A stretch of 64,000 nt of DNA from Jiella sonneratiae (GCF_017353515.1 NZ_JAFMPY010000003.1:186001-250000), one strand, 5' to 3'; positions 29,507-39,018 are shown, numbered from the stretch's first letter. The notes: generated by a model not told the origin, from the letters alone. Numbers and translations are program-made.

Positions 29507-31147
29507 ATGCTGACACGGCTGAAGGGCGGCCACGTGGTCGATCCCGCCAACAATCGCAACGGCGTCGGCGACGTCTTCGTCTCGGACGGCGTCGTCGTCG
29601 ATGCGCCGACCGACGCCAAGGCGCCGGACGAGACGATCGACTGCACCGGCCTCGTCGTCATGGCCGGCGCGATCGACATCCATTCCCACATCGCCGGCGG
29701 CCACGTGAACACCGCGCGCCTGCTCCTGCCCGAATGGCACCGGGCGTTTTCCGCCCGCCCAGGCGAAACGGCGCTCTCCAAGGTCGGCTGGACCACCGAG
29801 GAGACGGGCCTGCGCTATGCCGAGATGGGCTTCACCATGGTGGTCGAGCCGGCCATGGCGCCGTCCTCGGCGCTGCATGCGCATCTGGAACTCGCCGACA
29901 CGCCGATCATCGACAAGGCGACGCTCGTCGTCCTCGGCAACGACGACCTCATGATGTCGATGATCCGCGACGGCGAGAGCGAGACGGCGATCGCCGACTA
30001 CGTCGCCTGGACGGTGGCCGCAAGCCGCGCCCTCGGCGTCAAATGCATCAATGCCGGCGGTTCGGCGGCCTTCAAGGAAAACGTCCGCAAGTTCGACTTC
30101 GACGACGTGGTGCCGGACTACGGCGTCTCCTCGCGCCAGATCGTCAAGACGCTGCAGAAGGCGGTGACCGGCCTCGGCATCCCGCATCCGCTGCATGTCC
30201 ACTGCAACAATCTCGGCGTGCCGGGCGCGGCGTCCGATTCGATCGCGGCGACGATCCGGGCCGCCGAGGGCGACCCGCTGCACCTCGCCCACATCCAGTT
30301 CTACGGCTATGGCGACGAGGGCAAGCGGCGCTTCTCCTCGCGCGCCCAGGCGCTCGCCGACCTCGTCAACGCGACGCCGGAGGTGACGGTCGACATCGGC
30401 CAGGTGATGTTCGGCCAGACGGTCACGATCTCCTCCGACGAATTGCGTCAGTTCGCCGGCTCCAAGCAGGCGAGCCCGAAGAAGAGCGTCATCTTCGACC
30501 ACGAGGCGAACGGCGGCGGCGTCGTGCCGATGGACTACAAGGCCAGGAGCTTCTTCAACGCCCTGCAATGGGCGATCGGCCTCGAACTCTTCCTCCTGAT
30601 CGAGGACCCGTCGCGGGTGTTCTTCACCACCGACCATCCGAACGGCGCGCCCTTTACCGCCTATCCGGACGTCTTCGCGCTGCTGATGGATCGCGGGGTC
30701 CGGGCGAAGTGGCTCGACGCCTTGCCATCGTCTGTGAAGAAGATGACGCAACTTCCTGAACTCGAACGGGAATATACGCTTGAGGAGATCGCCGTGATGA
30801 CCCGGGCGGCGCCGGCCCGGCTGCTCGGCACGCCGGATCGCGGCCATCTCGGCGCCGGCGCCGGCGCCGACATCGCCGTCTACCGGCCGAACGACGACAA
30901 GGCGGCGATGTTCGGCAAGGCCGCCTATGTCCTGAAGGACGGCGTCGTGGTGGTGAAGGACGGGACGGTGGTCAGGCGCACGCTCGGCCGGGCGGTGACG
31001 CTCAGGCCCGAACCGGACAAGGCGATGAAGACCCGGCTCGACCGCTATTTCGACGAGCGCTACGGGGTTTCCTCCCGCTGGTTCGAGGTGCCGGAAGGCG
31101 CGCTGCGCCGCGACGATCCGTTCGAGGTGGTGCCATGCCGGGCGTAA
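29507..31147 (+). CDS. fhcA: Formyltransferase/hydrolase complex subunit A
   Basis: A 546-residue amidohydrolase-fold subunit that hydrolyses the formyl-carrier to formate. The metal ligands of the amidohydrolase barrel begin with DIHSHIAGG (about residue 60). PLHVHCNNLG, HLAHIQFYGYGDEG and TTDHPNGAPFTAYPD are strongly conserved in FhcA/FwdA. It overlaps fhcD by 13 bases. Confidence 0.97.
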   Translation: MLTRLKGGHVVDPANNRNGVGDVFVSDGVVVDAPTDAKAPDETIDCTGLVVMAGAIDIHSHIAGGHVNTARLLLPEWHRAFSARPGETALSKVGWTTEETGLRYAEMGFTMVVEPAMAPSSALHAHLELADTPIIDKATLVVLGNDDLMMSMIRDGESETAIADYVAWTVAASRALGVKCINAGGSAAFKENVRKFDFDDVVPDYGVSSRQIVKTLQKAVTGLGIPHPLHVHCNNLGVPGAASDSIAATIRAAEGDPLHLAHIQFYGYGDEGKRRFSSRAQALADLVNATPEVTVDIGQVMFGQTVTISSDELRQFAGSKQASPKKSVIFDHEANGGGVVPMDYKARSFFNALQWAIGLELFLLIEDPSRVFFTTDHPNGAPFTAYPDVFALLMDRGVRAKWLDALPSSVKKMTQLPELEREYTLEEIAVMTRAAPARLLGTPDRGHLGAGAGADIAVYRPNDDKAAMFGKAAYVLKDGVVVVKDGTVVRRTLGRAVTLRPEPDKAMKTRLDRYFDERYGVSSRWFEVPEGALRRDDPFEVVPCRA

Positions 31148-32055
31148 CGGAGGCAGGAGTGATCAACGGCGTCGTCATCGACGACGGCTTCGCCGAGGCC
31201 TTTCCGATGGCCGGCACGGCACTGCAGATCACCGCGGTGAACGAGAAGTGGGCGCTGGAAGCCGCCCGTGCGATGACCGGTTTCGCGACCTCGGTGATCG
31301 CCTGCGGCTGCGAGGGTGGCATCGACCGGATGCTTTCGCCCGAGGAGACGCGCGACGGGCGGCCGGGCGTCAGGGTGCTGTTCTTCGGCTTCGACGCCGG
31401 CGGCCTCGAGAAGCAGGTGACGACGCGGCTCGGCCAGTGCGTGCTGACCAGCCCGACCTCGGCCTGCTACGCCGATCTCGGCGGCGAGAAGCAAATCGAT
31501 CTCGGATCGGCGATCCGCTATTTCGCCGATGGCTGGCAGATCTCCAAGAAGTTCGAGGGCAGGCACTTCTGGCGCATGCCGGTGATGGAGGGCGAGTTCC
31601 TCTGCGAGGCGAAGACCGGCATCACCACCGACGGCGTCGGCGGCGGCAATCTCCTGCTGATGGCGCGCAGCACCGCCCAGGCGCTGGCCGCTTCCGAGGC
31701 GGCGATCGCGGCGATGCGCAAGGTGCCGGACGTGATCATGCCGTTTCCGGGCGGCATCGTGCGGTCCGGCTCCAAGGTCGGCGGCAAGTACAAGGGCATG
31801 ATGGCCTCCACCAACGACGCCTACTGCCCGACGCTGAAAGGCGTGACGGCGAGCCAGCTCGGCCCGGAGATCGGCTCGGTGCTGGAGATCGTCATCGACG
31901 GGCTGACCGCCGGTGCGGTCGCCGACGCGATGCGCGTCGGCATCAAGGCGGTGACCGATCTCGGCCCGGCGGAAGGGGCGCTGCGGATCGGCGCCGGCAA
32001 CTATGGCGGCAATCTCGGCCCGCACCACTTCCATCTGAAGGATCTCCTGCCATGA
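31135..32055 (+). CDS. fhcD: Formylmethanofuran--H4MPT formyltransferase (complex subunit D)
   Basis: A 306-residue formyltransferase (Ftr). It moves the formyl group from formyl-H4MPT to the carrier bound to the Fhc complex. Family motifs include CGCEGGIDR, SPTSACYADLGG and FPGGIVRSGSKVGGKYKG, and the protein ends in GPHHFHLKDLLP. It starts inside fhcA and overlaps fhcC by four bases. Confidence 0.97.
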   Translation: MPGVTEAGVINGVVIDDGFAEAFPMAGTALQITAVNEKWALEAARAMTGFATSVIACGCEGGIDRMLSPEETRDGRPGVRVLFFGFDAGGLEKQVTTRLGQCVLTSPTSACYADLGGEKQIDLGSAIRYFADGWQISKKFEGRHFWRMPVMEGEFLCEAKTGITTDGVGGGNLLLMARSTAQALAASEAAIAAMRKVPDVIMPFPGGIVRSGSKVGGKYKGMMASTNDAYCPTLKGVTASQLGPEIGSVLEIVIDGLTAGAVADAMRVGIKAVTDLGPAEGALRIGAGNYGGNLGPHHFHLKDLLP

Positions 32056-32861
32056 CCGGGATGACCTTTCTGAAGACGCAGGAACCGGAGGAGCGGCTCG
32101 ACCTCTCTGCGCTGGTGCCGGCGCGGCTGAAGGGCCTGTCGAGCGCCGAGATCGCGCGCATCGCGATTGGCACGAGCCGCCGCGGCGTTGTCGTCGGCGA
32201 CGTCTTCGCGGTGAGCGGCGACGACCCGTCGGTGCTGCGCTTTGCCGGCGGCTCGCCGCGTTTCGACCGCATCGGCGAAGCGATGGCGGGCGGCGAGATC
32301 ACCGTCGAGGGCGATGCCGGCGCGCGGCTCGGCCGCATGCTCAAGGCCGGACGCATCACCGTTACCGGCTCGGCCGGCATGCATGCCGGCTCGGCGATGG
32401 AGGGCGGCGTCCTGCGCATCGGCGGCGACGCCGGCGACTTCCTCGGCGGCCCGCTGGCGGGCGAGACGATGGGGCTGAAGGGCGGCACCATCGTCGTCGG
32501 CGGCAGGGCCGGCGAACGCGCCGGCGACCGCATGCGGCGCGGCGTCATCTGCGTCGCCGGCGAGGCGGGAGACGGCCTCGGCAGCCGGATGATCGCCGGC
32601 ACGATCGTCGTCGGCAGGCGCGCGGCCGGCACGCCCGGGCGGATGATGAAGCGCGGCACGCTGATCCTCTGCGGCGGCGCCGAGCGCTTCGCTCCGACCT
32701 TCGTCGACAACGGGCCGGCCGACATCCTGATCCTGAAGGTGATGGCGAGCGCCTTCGCGCAAGGCGAGGTCGGCGAAGTGCCGTTCGACGGCGCGCCGAT
32801 GCGCCGGCTCGGCGGCGACACCGCCGTGCTCGGCCTCGGCGAGATCTTCCTGCCGCTCTGA
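32052..32861 (+). CDS. fhcC: Formyltransferase/hydrolase complex subunit C
   Basis: A 269-residue right-handed beta-helix protein made of glycine-rich repeats (for example GRITVTGSAGMHAGSAMEGG), like the C-terminal domain of glutamate synthase and FmdC. It is the structural subunit of the Fhc complex. The ATG overlaps the fhcD stop. It is the last gene of the phhB-fhcBADC operon. Confidence 0.96.
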   Translation: MTGMTFLKTQEPEERLDLSALVPARLKGLSSAEIARIAIGTSRRGVVVGDVFAVSGDDPSVLRFAGGSPRFDRIGEAMAGGEITVEGDAGARLGRMLKAGRITVTGSAGMHAGSAMEGGVLRIGGDAGDFLGGPLAGETMGLKGGTIVVGGRAGERAGDRMRRGVICVAGEAGDGLGSRMIAGTIVVGRRAAGTPGRMMKRGTLILCGGAERFAPTFVDNGPADILILKVMASAFAQGEVGEVPFDGAPMRRLGGDTAVLGLGEIFLPL

Positions 32862-33038
32862 GGGACGGGCGGCGGCGCGTCCGCCGCCACCTTCGGGCGC
32901 GTTTCAGCTTTTCGGGTCGCGCCGATTCGTCGCGGGGCGGGGCTCTGTCGCGGCGGATCCGCCTGCCTATCATCGCCGTATCTTCTGACATCCGACCGAC
33001 CGGTGTGGGCACCGCCCGTTTGAGGAAGCATCCGTCCG

Positions 33039-33245
33039 ATGATCGATCTCGTCCTGACCGTCTGCCTTCTCGCCGACCCGGCGAACTGCAAGCAGGAACG
33101 CCTGACCTATCAGGCCCGCGCGACCAGCGCCCAATGCATGATGCTGTCGGCTCCCTACGTCGCCCAATGGGCGGGCGAGCATCCGAAATGGAAGGTGACG
33201 CGCTGGCGCTGCGAGTGGCCGGACCAGCGCAAGCAGCCGGTCTGA
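33039..33245 (+). CDS. Conserved small protein, unknown
   Basis: A 68-residue protein with four cysteines and the pattern VTRWRCEWPDQRKQ near the C-terminus. The first ten residues are hydrophobic (MIDLVLTVCLLAD) and could be a short signal or anchor. GAGGAAG precedes the ATG. I recognise it only as resembling small conserved hypothetical proteins of Rhizobiales; no function can be stated. Confidence 0.65.
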   Translation: MIDLVLTVCLLADPANCKQERLTYQARATSAQCMMLSAPYVAQWAGEHPKWKVTRWRCEWPDQRKQPV

Positions 33246-33393
33246 CCGGCGCTGCATCGCGCCTGCCGGGTGTCTGCTGCCGACCCGCCGACCAGCTGCG
33301 TCGCCCGCCGGGCCGGTGCTGCCGCCGCGCTTTCCTCGGCGGCGCCGCGCTCCATAATCCTTCCCGGCACCGGATGCGATCGGGAGGGTGACG

Positions 33394-33951
33394 ATGGCTC
33401 AGCAGCCCCCAATCTGCGACTTCGGCTGGGCGGCGCGCGACGCCGAACTGCCGGGCGTCGACGGCAAGTCCCACCGGCTGCTCGATTGCCGCGGCGACAA
33501 CGGGCTCCTCGTCGCCTTCATCTGCAATCACTGCCCCTATGTGAAGGCGGTGATCGACCGGCTGGTGCGCGATGCGCGCGACCTTGCGGCGATCGGCATC
33601 GGCACGGTGGCGATCTGCTCCAACGACGCGGTGGCCTATCCGGCCGACTCGTTTGAGAACATGGCCGCCTTCGCGGCGGCGCACGGCTTTGCCTTTCCCT
33701 ATCTCCACGATAAGGACCAGCGCGTCGCCAAGGACTACGGCGCCGTCTGCACGCCGGATTTCTTCGGCTTCGACAAGGATCTGACGCTTCAGTATCGCGG
33801 CCGCATCGACGCCTCGCGCGGCCGGGAGGCGCCCGCAGGCACGCGGCGCGACCTCTACGAGGCGATGCGCCAGATCGCCGAGACCGGCGAGGGGCCGCGC
33901 GAGCAGATCCCGTCGATCGGCTGTTCGATCAAATGGAAGGATGCCGCCTGA
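33394..33951 (+). CDS. Thioredoxin-like family protein (AhpC/TSA-type fold)
   Basis: A 185-residue thioredoxin-fold protein. The N-terminal part has FICNHCPYVKAVIDRL, where a single-Cys CNHCPYV motif replaces the CxxC plus aspartate pattern of classic thioredoxins; this is the usual state in this YkuV/ResA-like subfamily. A peroxiredoxin-like or redox-sensing role is inferred. The ATG at 33394 has GGGAGGG upstream; a GTG two codons earlier is less likely. The stop overlaps the start of gph. Confidence 0.85.
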   Translation: MAQQPPICDFGWAARDAELPGVDGKSHRLLDCRGDNGLLVAFICNHCPYVKAVIDRLVRDARDLAAIGIGTVAICSNDAVAYPADSFENMAAFAAAHGFAFPYLHDKDQRVAKDYGAVCTPDFFGFDKDLTLQYRGRIDASRGREAPAGTRRDLYEAMRQIAETGEGPREQIPSIGCSIKWKDAA

Positions 33952-34628
33952 TGGCGACGGATGGCTGGCCGAAGGCGGTGCTCTTCGATCTCGACGGGAC
34001 GCTGGTCGATTCCGCCCCCGATCTACATGCCGCGCTCAATCAGACGCTGGAAAGCTACGGCGAACCGCCCTTCACCCTCGAAGCGGTGACCGGGATGATC
34101 GGCGCCGGCGTGCCGAAGCTGATCGAGCGGGCCTATGCCGGGCTCGGCAAGAGCCTCGATGCGGCGACGCGCGACAGGATCGTCGACCGCTTCCTGAAGA
34201 TCTACGAGCCGCGGAGCACCGAGCTGACGACGCTCTATTCCGGCGCCAGCGAGGTGACGCGGCAACTGAAGGAAGAGGGCAGGGCGCTCGGCGTCGTGAC
34301 CAACAAGCCGGGCCATGCCACCGAGGCGATCCTGCGGCATTTCGGCCTCTACGACCTGATGGACGTCGTCGTCGGTGGCGATGCCGGTCCTGCGAAGAAG
34401 CCCGAGCCGGGGCTCTTGCTCCTGGCCTGCGAGAGGCTCTCCCTGCCGCCCTCCGACGTGCTCTTCGTCGGCGATAGCGAGAACGACGTCGGCGCCGCCA
34501 AGGCCGGTGCGATCGCCGTCGTCGTCGTCGCCGGCGGCTACACCCGGATCGCGGCCGAAGACCTCGGCGCCGATGCGGTGGCGACAGGGCTCGCCGACCT
34601 GCCGCAGTTGTTCGCAAGTCTGCGCTGA
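33951..34628 (+). CDS. gph: Phosphoglycolate phosphatase (HAD superfamily)
   Basis: A 225-residue HAD hydrolase. Motif I (LFDLDGTLVDSAPD), motif II (VVTNKPG), the lysine in AKKPEPG and motif IV (FVGDSENDVGAAKAG) are all intact. The similarity is to Gph, which removes phosphoglycolate from DNA repair or oxygenase side reactions. Other small HAD phosphatases are hard to separate by sequence. It is coupled to the thioredoxin-like gene by a one-base overlap. Confidence 0.9.
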   Translation: MATDGWPKAVLFDLDGTLVDSAPDLHAALNQTLESYGEPPFTLEAVTGMIGAGVPKLIERAYAGLGKSLDAATRDRIVDRFLKIYEPRSTELTTLYSGASEVTRQLKEEGRALGVVTNKPGHATEAILRHFGLYDLMDVVVGGDAGPAKKPEPGLLLLACERLSLPPSDVLFVGDSENDVGAAKAGAIAVVVVAGGYTRIAAEDLGADAVATGLADLPQLFASLR

Positions 34629-34817
34629 AAGGCGATCGGTCCCGCTCGGCGCAGCGGCGGAGCAGCTCGTCCGCCACTGCGTCCAACGCCGGCGCGGCCC
34701 GCCTGTGCGCGGTATTCCCTCCCCGACTGATTTGACTTTTGCTTCAGGCATCTAGGTGAGATTCCGGATGCGGCTTCGAACTTCGTCGATGATCGACGGA
34801 GGAGGGAAAGTTTGTTC

Positions 34818-34910
34818 ATGAGTTATCGAACCGCCGAGGACACGATTCTGCTGGTTACGGCCGGATTCTGGCTTCTGATCGTTGCAATCGCCTATCTGAC
34901 CGGATTGTGA
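34818..34910 (+). CDS. Possible 30-residue single-span membrane peptide
   Basis: This frame is too short for most gene callers. An ATG with a strong GGAGGAGGG ten bases upstream opens 30 codons: a polar start (MSYRTAEDT) followed by a 20-residue hydrophobic segment ending in TGL. The arrangement fits a small membrane protein, but coding cannot be proven from one sequence. Confidence 0.4.
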   Translation: MSYRTAEDTILLVTAGFWLLIVAIAYLTGL

Positions 34911-35096
34911 ATCAGCCGGCCTTGCTGCAGCGCACGTTCTGTCAAGCGCAGGCTTGACGAAAAAAATTTAGGCTGCCAATTAGATAAAATTCCTGAGTCG
35001 CGTGTTCGATGCAACCGGTTGCCGGTGCACGGTATTTCTGTGTCGATGAAGTATCGCGTTGGCTCCTGCCGATGGGCGGGCGGGAAGGAGACTGTC

Positions 35097-35471
35097 ATGC
35101 CGAGGATCGACGATGCGGCGGAGATCCGGGCGTTGGCCTATCAGATCTGGGAACAGGAAGGCTGCCCGAGCGGCCGTGAGCACGAGCACTGGGCGCAGGC
35201 CAACCGGATCTACGGGGAGCTCCATCCGGCAAAGGCCGAGCCGGCCGAGGAGCGGCAGGTCGACGCCTTCGCCATGAATGCCGGCGGCTCGGAGATCGAC
35301 CGCCTGCGCACGGCGCTGTGGACGCCCGAGCCTTTCAGCCGGGATCTCTATCCGAACGAGATATCCGAGCAGCGCCCGGTCTGGCGCCGCAAGCCGGCGC
35401 TTGCCGACGGTTTCGGCAAGGTGATGAGCGACGGCGAACAGGTGCGGCTGCGTGTCGGCCAGCGTTTCTGA
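35097..35471 (+). CDS. DUF2934 domain-containing protein
   Basis: A 124-residue protein. The first 40 residues are the DUF2934 motif (IRALAYQIWEQEGCPSGREH plus HWAQANRIY), common in Rhizobiales stress-associated small proteins. The rest is polar and unrecognised. The ATG at 35097 follows GGAAGGAG. Upstream DNA (34911-35096) is AT-rich and contains a perfect inverted repeat (GTCAAGC/GCTTGAC at 34941-34958), a possible operator. Confidence 0.75.
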   Translation: MPRIDDAAEIRALAYQIWEQEGCPSGREHEHWAQANRIYGELHPAKAEPAEERQVDAFAMNAGGSEIDRLRTALWTPEPFSRDLYPNEISEQRPVWRRKPALADGFGKVMSDGEQVRLRVGQRF

Positions 35472-35567
35472 CCGGGCAGGGCCGCCCCGAGGGGGAGCAT
35501 CTCTCACGTACGAGCGGTGCCCGCTCGCCCGTCAGCAAACCTGCCTCGCGCGGCGAACCGGAAGGCT

Positions 35568-36383
35568 TCAGCCGCGCTTTTCCTTGTCCTTAAGCATCGA
35601 CCAGGTGTTCTGCTGTGCGAGCATCTGCCTGAGATAGGCGGCGTTGGCTTCGGCCTGCTGCGGCGGCAGGTCGGCGACGGCGATCTGCTGGGCTTCGTCG
35701 AACCGCCCCTGCAGCCCGACGACCAGCGCGAGATTTTGGCGCACGCGGCTGTCGACGCCGGGGATCTTCGCCGCCTGGCGCAGATACTGTTCCGCCGAGG
35801 CGAGATCGTTGGTGAGGACGTAGGACATGCCGAGATTGGAAAGGATCGTCGGCTCGTTCGGACGAATGTCGAGCGCCTTGCGATAGAGGACGCGGGCCTG
35901 ATCGGACTGGCCGATCTGGTCGAGGATCGCGCCCTCGGCCGAGAGCAGGCGCCAGTCGGGGCGGTCGGGCGTCTGGGCGCGGCGCACGGTCTCCAGCGCC
36001 TTCGGCAGGTTGCCCGCCGCCGCAAGCGCCTTGCCATAGGCGGCGAGGACGTCGCGGTCGTTGGGATTGGCGATCGCCACCTGCTGCATGACGGCGAGCG
36101 ACTGGTCGTTGCGGCCCGCCATCTGCAGGATCGCCGCATAGGACATGCCGGTGCCCTTGTCCTTCGGGTTTTTCTGATAGGCCTCGCCGTAGGACTGGAG
36201 CGCGCCGTCGATCTGGCCCGCCGGCAGCGACGAAATCGTCGCGCCGCCGTCCGCGCGGCTGACCGAGCCCGTCGTCTCGCCGGAAACCGAGGCGCAGCCC
36301 TGGGCCGCCAGCAGCGCAGCCGCCGCGAGACCGAGGGCGAGCCGCTTGAGGCGGAAGGACGGGGCAAGGTGGCGGACGGTCAT
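35568..36383 (-). CDS. Tetratricopeptide-repeat lipoprotein (TadD-like)
   Basis: A 271-residue predicted lipoprotein. The signal peptide ends with AAQGCAS, and the mature protein is a chain of TPR helices (for example YRKALDIRPNEPTILSNLGM). Size and layout resemble TadD, the outer-membrane-associated assembly factor of Flp pili, but no other tad gene is in the window. A near-perfect CtrA-type sequence lies about 80 bases upstream. Confidence 0.75.
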   Translation of the reverse strand: MTVRHLAPSFRLKRLALGLAAAALLAAQGCASVSGETTGSVSRADGGATISSLPAGQIDGALQSYGEAYQKNPKDKGTGMSYAAILQMAGRNDQSLAVMQQVAIANPNDRDVLAAYGKALAAAGNLPKALETVRRAQTPDRPDWRLLSAEGAILDQIGQSDQARVLYRKALDIRPNEPTILSNLGMSYVLTNDLASAEQYLRQAAKIPGVDSRVRQNLALVVGLQGRFDEAQQIAVADLPPQQAEANAAYLRQMLAQQNTWSMLKDKEKRG

Positions 36384-36453
36384 CGGTGAACTCCATGGCG
36401 GGGCGGACGGCCACGGCCCGGCTGCGTGGCTGCTTTCCCGAAGGAATAGTTTG

Positions 36454-36474
36454 TTAACCCTAACCGAAGGTTAA
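36454..36474 (-). promoter_or_regulatory. CtrA-like inverted motif upstream of the TPR gene
   Basis: On the minus strand TTAA-N7-TTAG is read (36474 to 36460), one mismatch from the CtrA consensus TTAA-N7-TTAA. The same segment is also an inverted repeat TTAACC-N9-GGTTAA. It lies 71-91 bases upstream of the start codon. Confidence 0.4.
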
Positions 36475-36637
36475 TTCGCTGTCGGAACCGGCTCCCCGAC
36501 GGGGCTTTCCCGCAGCCGCGACGTCGGCCGCAGGGCGCGAAGGCGATCGCGCCTCTTGATTATGCGACCCGAGGTGCCGACAAGTCCGGTCGGGTGGCGA
36601 CCGCCGCGGCCGTCACGCGAATCAAGGAGCACCTGCC

Positions 36638-38047
36638 ATGCCGATCACGCTCTCTTCGACGCCCGGCGCCGCCTCGCGCCCGGTCCGCACCGTCTTTTCG
36701 GGCGAGGTCGAGACGCTGCCCGACGGCGAGCGGCAGTGGGCACGGACCATGCGCTTCGGCGGCGAGGCCGGCGCGGTCCTCGTCGTGCCGGGGGCGAAGG
36801 GCGAAGCGCAATCGGCGGTCCTCGGGCTCGGCCGGCCGGCGAAGGGCGAATGGGCGGCCGGTGCGACGGCGCTCGCCTTCGGCGCGCTGGCGGGCAAGCT
36901 GCCCGGCGGGGCCTGGCACGTCGAGACGGACGAGAGGGCGGGCGATCCGACGCTGCGGGCCCTCGCGATGCTTCTCGGAGGCTACCGTTTCTCCCGCTAC
37001 AAGGGCGGCGACAGCGCTGCCGCCGCGGACGCGCCGGGCGAGGTGTTCGCCGGCGACGGCGCCGACGTCGCCGAGGCCCGCCGCCTCGCCGAGGCCGTGT
37101 TCCTCGCCCGCGACCTGATCAACACCCCGACCAACGACCTCGGCCCGGCCGAACTCGAAGCGGCGGCGCGGTCGCTGGCGTCGGAATTCGGCGCCGCCTT
37201 CAGCGTCACCACCGGCGACGAGCTTTTGGCGCAGAACTTCCCGATGATCCATGCTGTCGGGCGCGCCAGCGCCTCGGCGCCGCGGCTGATCGATTTTTCC
37301 TGGGGCCGCGCCGACGCGCCGAAGGTGACGCTGGTCGGAAAGGGCGTCTGCTTCGACACCGGCGGCCTCGACATCAAGCCGTCTTCGGGCATGCTGCTGA
37401 TGAAGAAGGACATGGGCGGCGCCGCCAACGTCCTCGGCCTCGCCCGGCTGGTCATGGCGAGTGGCCTTGCCGTGCGGCTGCGGGTCCTGATCCCGGCGGT
37501 GGAGAATTCGATCGGCGGCGCGGCCTTCCGGCCGGGCGACGTGCTGACGAGCCGCAAGGGCCGGACGGTCGAGATCGGCAACACCGATGCCGAGGGGCGG
37601 CTGGTGCTCGCCGACGCACTCGACCTCGCCGATTCCGAGGAGCCGGAGATCATCGTCGACATGGCGACGCTGACGGGCGCGGCCCGGGTGGCGCTGGGGC
37701 CGGAGGTGCCGCCCTTCTACACCGCCGACAAAGGCTTCGCCGCCGCGCTCGGCGACAGCGCGGCGCGAGTGGCCGATCCGGTGTGGCAGTTGCCGCTCTG
37801 GCAGCCCTATGCCGAAAATCTCGCCTCCAAGATCGCCGACGTCAACAACGTCACGAGCGACGGCTTCGCCGGCTCGATCACTGCGGCGCTGTTCCTCGAG
37901 GGCTTCGTCGAAAAGGCCCGGATTTGGGCGCATTTCGACATCTACGGCTGGCGGCCGAAGGCCGCGCCGATCGGCCCCGTCGGCGGCGAGGCGCAGGCGA
38001 TCCGGGCGCTCTACGACGTCTTGAAAAAACGCTACGGCGCGCGCTGA
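36638..38047 (+). CDS. Leucyl aminopeptidase family protein (M17)
   Basis: A 469-residue M17 metallopeptidase that removes N-terminal residues using two metal ions. The metal and catalytic segments KGVCFDTGGLDIKPSSGML with MKKDMGGAA and the signature NTDAEGRLVLADAL are complete. The N-terminal domain is shorter than in PepA, as in the PepB-like group of alphaproteobacteria. It is followed by a NlpC/P60 gene, and the two often occur together. Confidence 0.93.
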   Translation: MPITLSSTPGAASRPVRTVFSGEVETLPDGERQWARTMRFGGEAGAVLVVPGAKGEAQSAVLGLGRPAKGEWAAGATALAFGALAGKLPGGAWHVETDERAGDPTLRALAMLLGGYRFSRYKGGDSAAAADAPGEVFAGDGADVAEARRLAEAVFLARDLINTPTNDLGPAELEAAARSLASEFGAAFSVTTGDELLAQNFPMIHAVGRASASAPRLIDFSWGRADAPKVTLVGKGVCFDTGGLDIKPSSGMLLMKKDMGGAANVLGLARLVMASGLAVRLRVLIPAVENSIGGAAFRPGDVLTSRKGRTVEIGNTDAEGRLVLADALDLADSEEPEIIVDMATLTGAARVALGPEVPPFYTADKGFAAALGDSAARVADPVWQLPLWQPYAENLASKIADVNNVTSDGFAGSITAALFLEGFVEKARIWAHFDIYGWRPKAAPIGPVGGEAQAIRALYDVLKKRYGAR

Positions 38048-38145
38048 CCGGCCTGCGCCGGGAGACTGTGACCGCGGCGCCTCCGGACGGCGGTTGCGAG
38101 CGGTCGCCGGCGATAAAATATCTCAGGAGACGTTGGAGGAGGCCG

Positions 38146-39018
38146 ATGACCGACAAGCCCGACGCCCGGCTGAACGCCTTTCGCACGGACCTTGCCGACA
38201 TTCGGCTCGAGGGCCGAGTCGAGGCGGCGCGCTTCGTGGCAGGCAAGCCGCGAGTCGTCGCCGCACCGCTGGCGCCGCTGCGGCGCCGGCCCCGGGAGGA
38301 TGCCGCCCTCGACACCGAACTCTTGATGGGCGAGCGCGTCGCCGTCTTCGAGGACGGCGACGAGGGCTGGTGCTGGGTGCAGGCCGAGGCCGACGGCTAT
38401 GTCGGCTACGTCCCGGCCGCGTGCCTCGCCGCCGCCGGCGACGCGGCCCCGCCCACCCGGCGGGTCGCGGTGCCGCGCACGCTGGTCTTTCCCGCTCCCG
38501 ACATCAAGCGGCCGCCGCTCGGGGCGCTGCCGATGGGCGCGCTCGTCGCCGTGACCGGCGAGGCGGAAGATAAGAACGCCGCCTATGCCGGGCTCGCCAC
38601 GGGCGGCTACGTCGTCAAGCAGCACCTCGCGCCGCTGCAGCGCTTCGCCGAGGACTTCGTTGCGGTGGCGGAGCGATTCGTCGGCGTTCCCTATCTCTGG
38701 GGCGGCAGGAGCGCGCTCGGCATCGACTGTTCCGGCCTCGTCCAGCTGGCTCTTTCGACGAGCGGCGTCGCCGCGCCGCGCGACACCGACATGCAGGAGC
38801 GGACGCTCGGCACCCGGCTTGCCGGCATCGAGGGGCTGGAGCGCGGCGATCTGATCTTCTGGAAGGGCCATGTCGGGATCATGGTCGACGGCGGGCGACT
38901 GCTGCATGCCAACGCCTTCCACATGATGACCGCCATCGAGCCGCTGCAGGAAACGCTCGACCGCCTCGCGGCGAAGGCCGTCGCCGTCACCAGCGTCCGG
39001 CGGCTTCGCCGCGGCTGA
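38146..39018 (+). CDS. C40 family (NlpC/P60) peptidase with SH3-like N-terminal domains
   Basis: A 290-residue cell-wall peptidase. Residues 35-170 form two bacterial SH3-like domains, and the C-terminal NlpC/P60 domain begins near 170. The catalytic Cys195 in IDCSGLVQ and His242 in KGHVGIM are present. It probably cleaves gamma-D-glutamyl bonds or related peptides of murein. There is no signal peptide, so it may act on recycled peptides, in line with the adjacent aminopeptidase. Confidence 0.92.
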   Translation: MTDKPDARLNAFRTDLADIRLEGRVEAARFVAGKPRVVAAPLAPLRRRPREDAALDTELLMGERVAVFEDGDEGWCWVQAEADGYVGYVPAACLAAAGDAAPPTRRVAVPRTLVFPAPDIKRPPLGALPMGALVAVTGEAEDKNAAYAGLATGGYVVKQHLAPLQRFAEDFVAVAERFVGVPYLWGGRSALGIDCSGLVQLALSTSGVAAPRDTDMQERTLGTRLAGIEGLERGDLIFWKGHVGIMVDGGRLLHANAFHMMTAIEPLQETLDRLAAKAVAVTSVRRLRRG

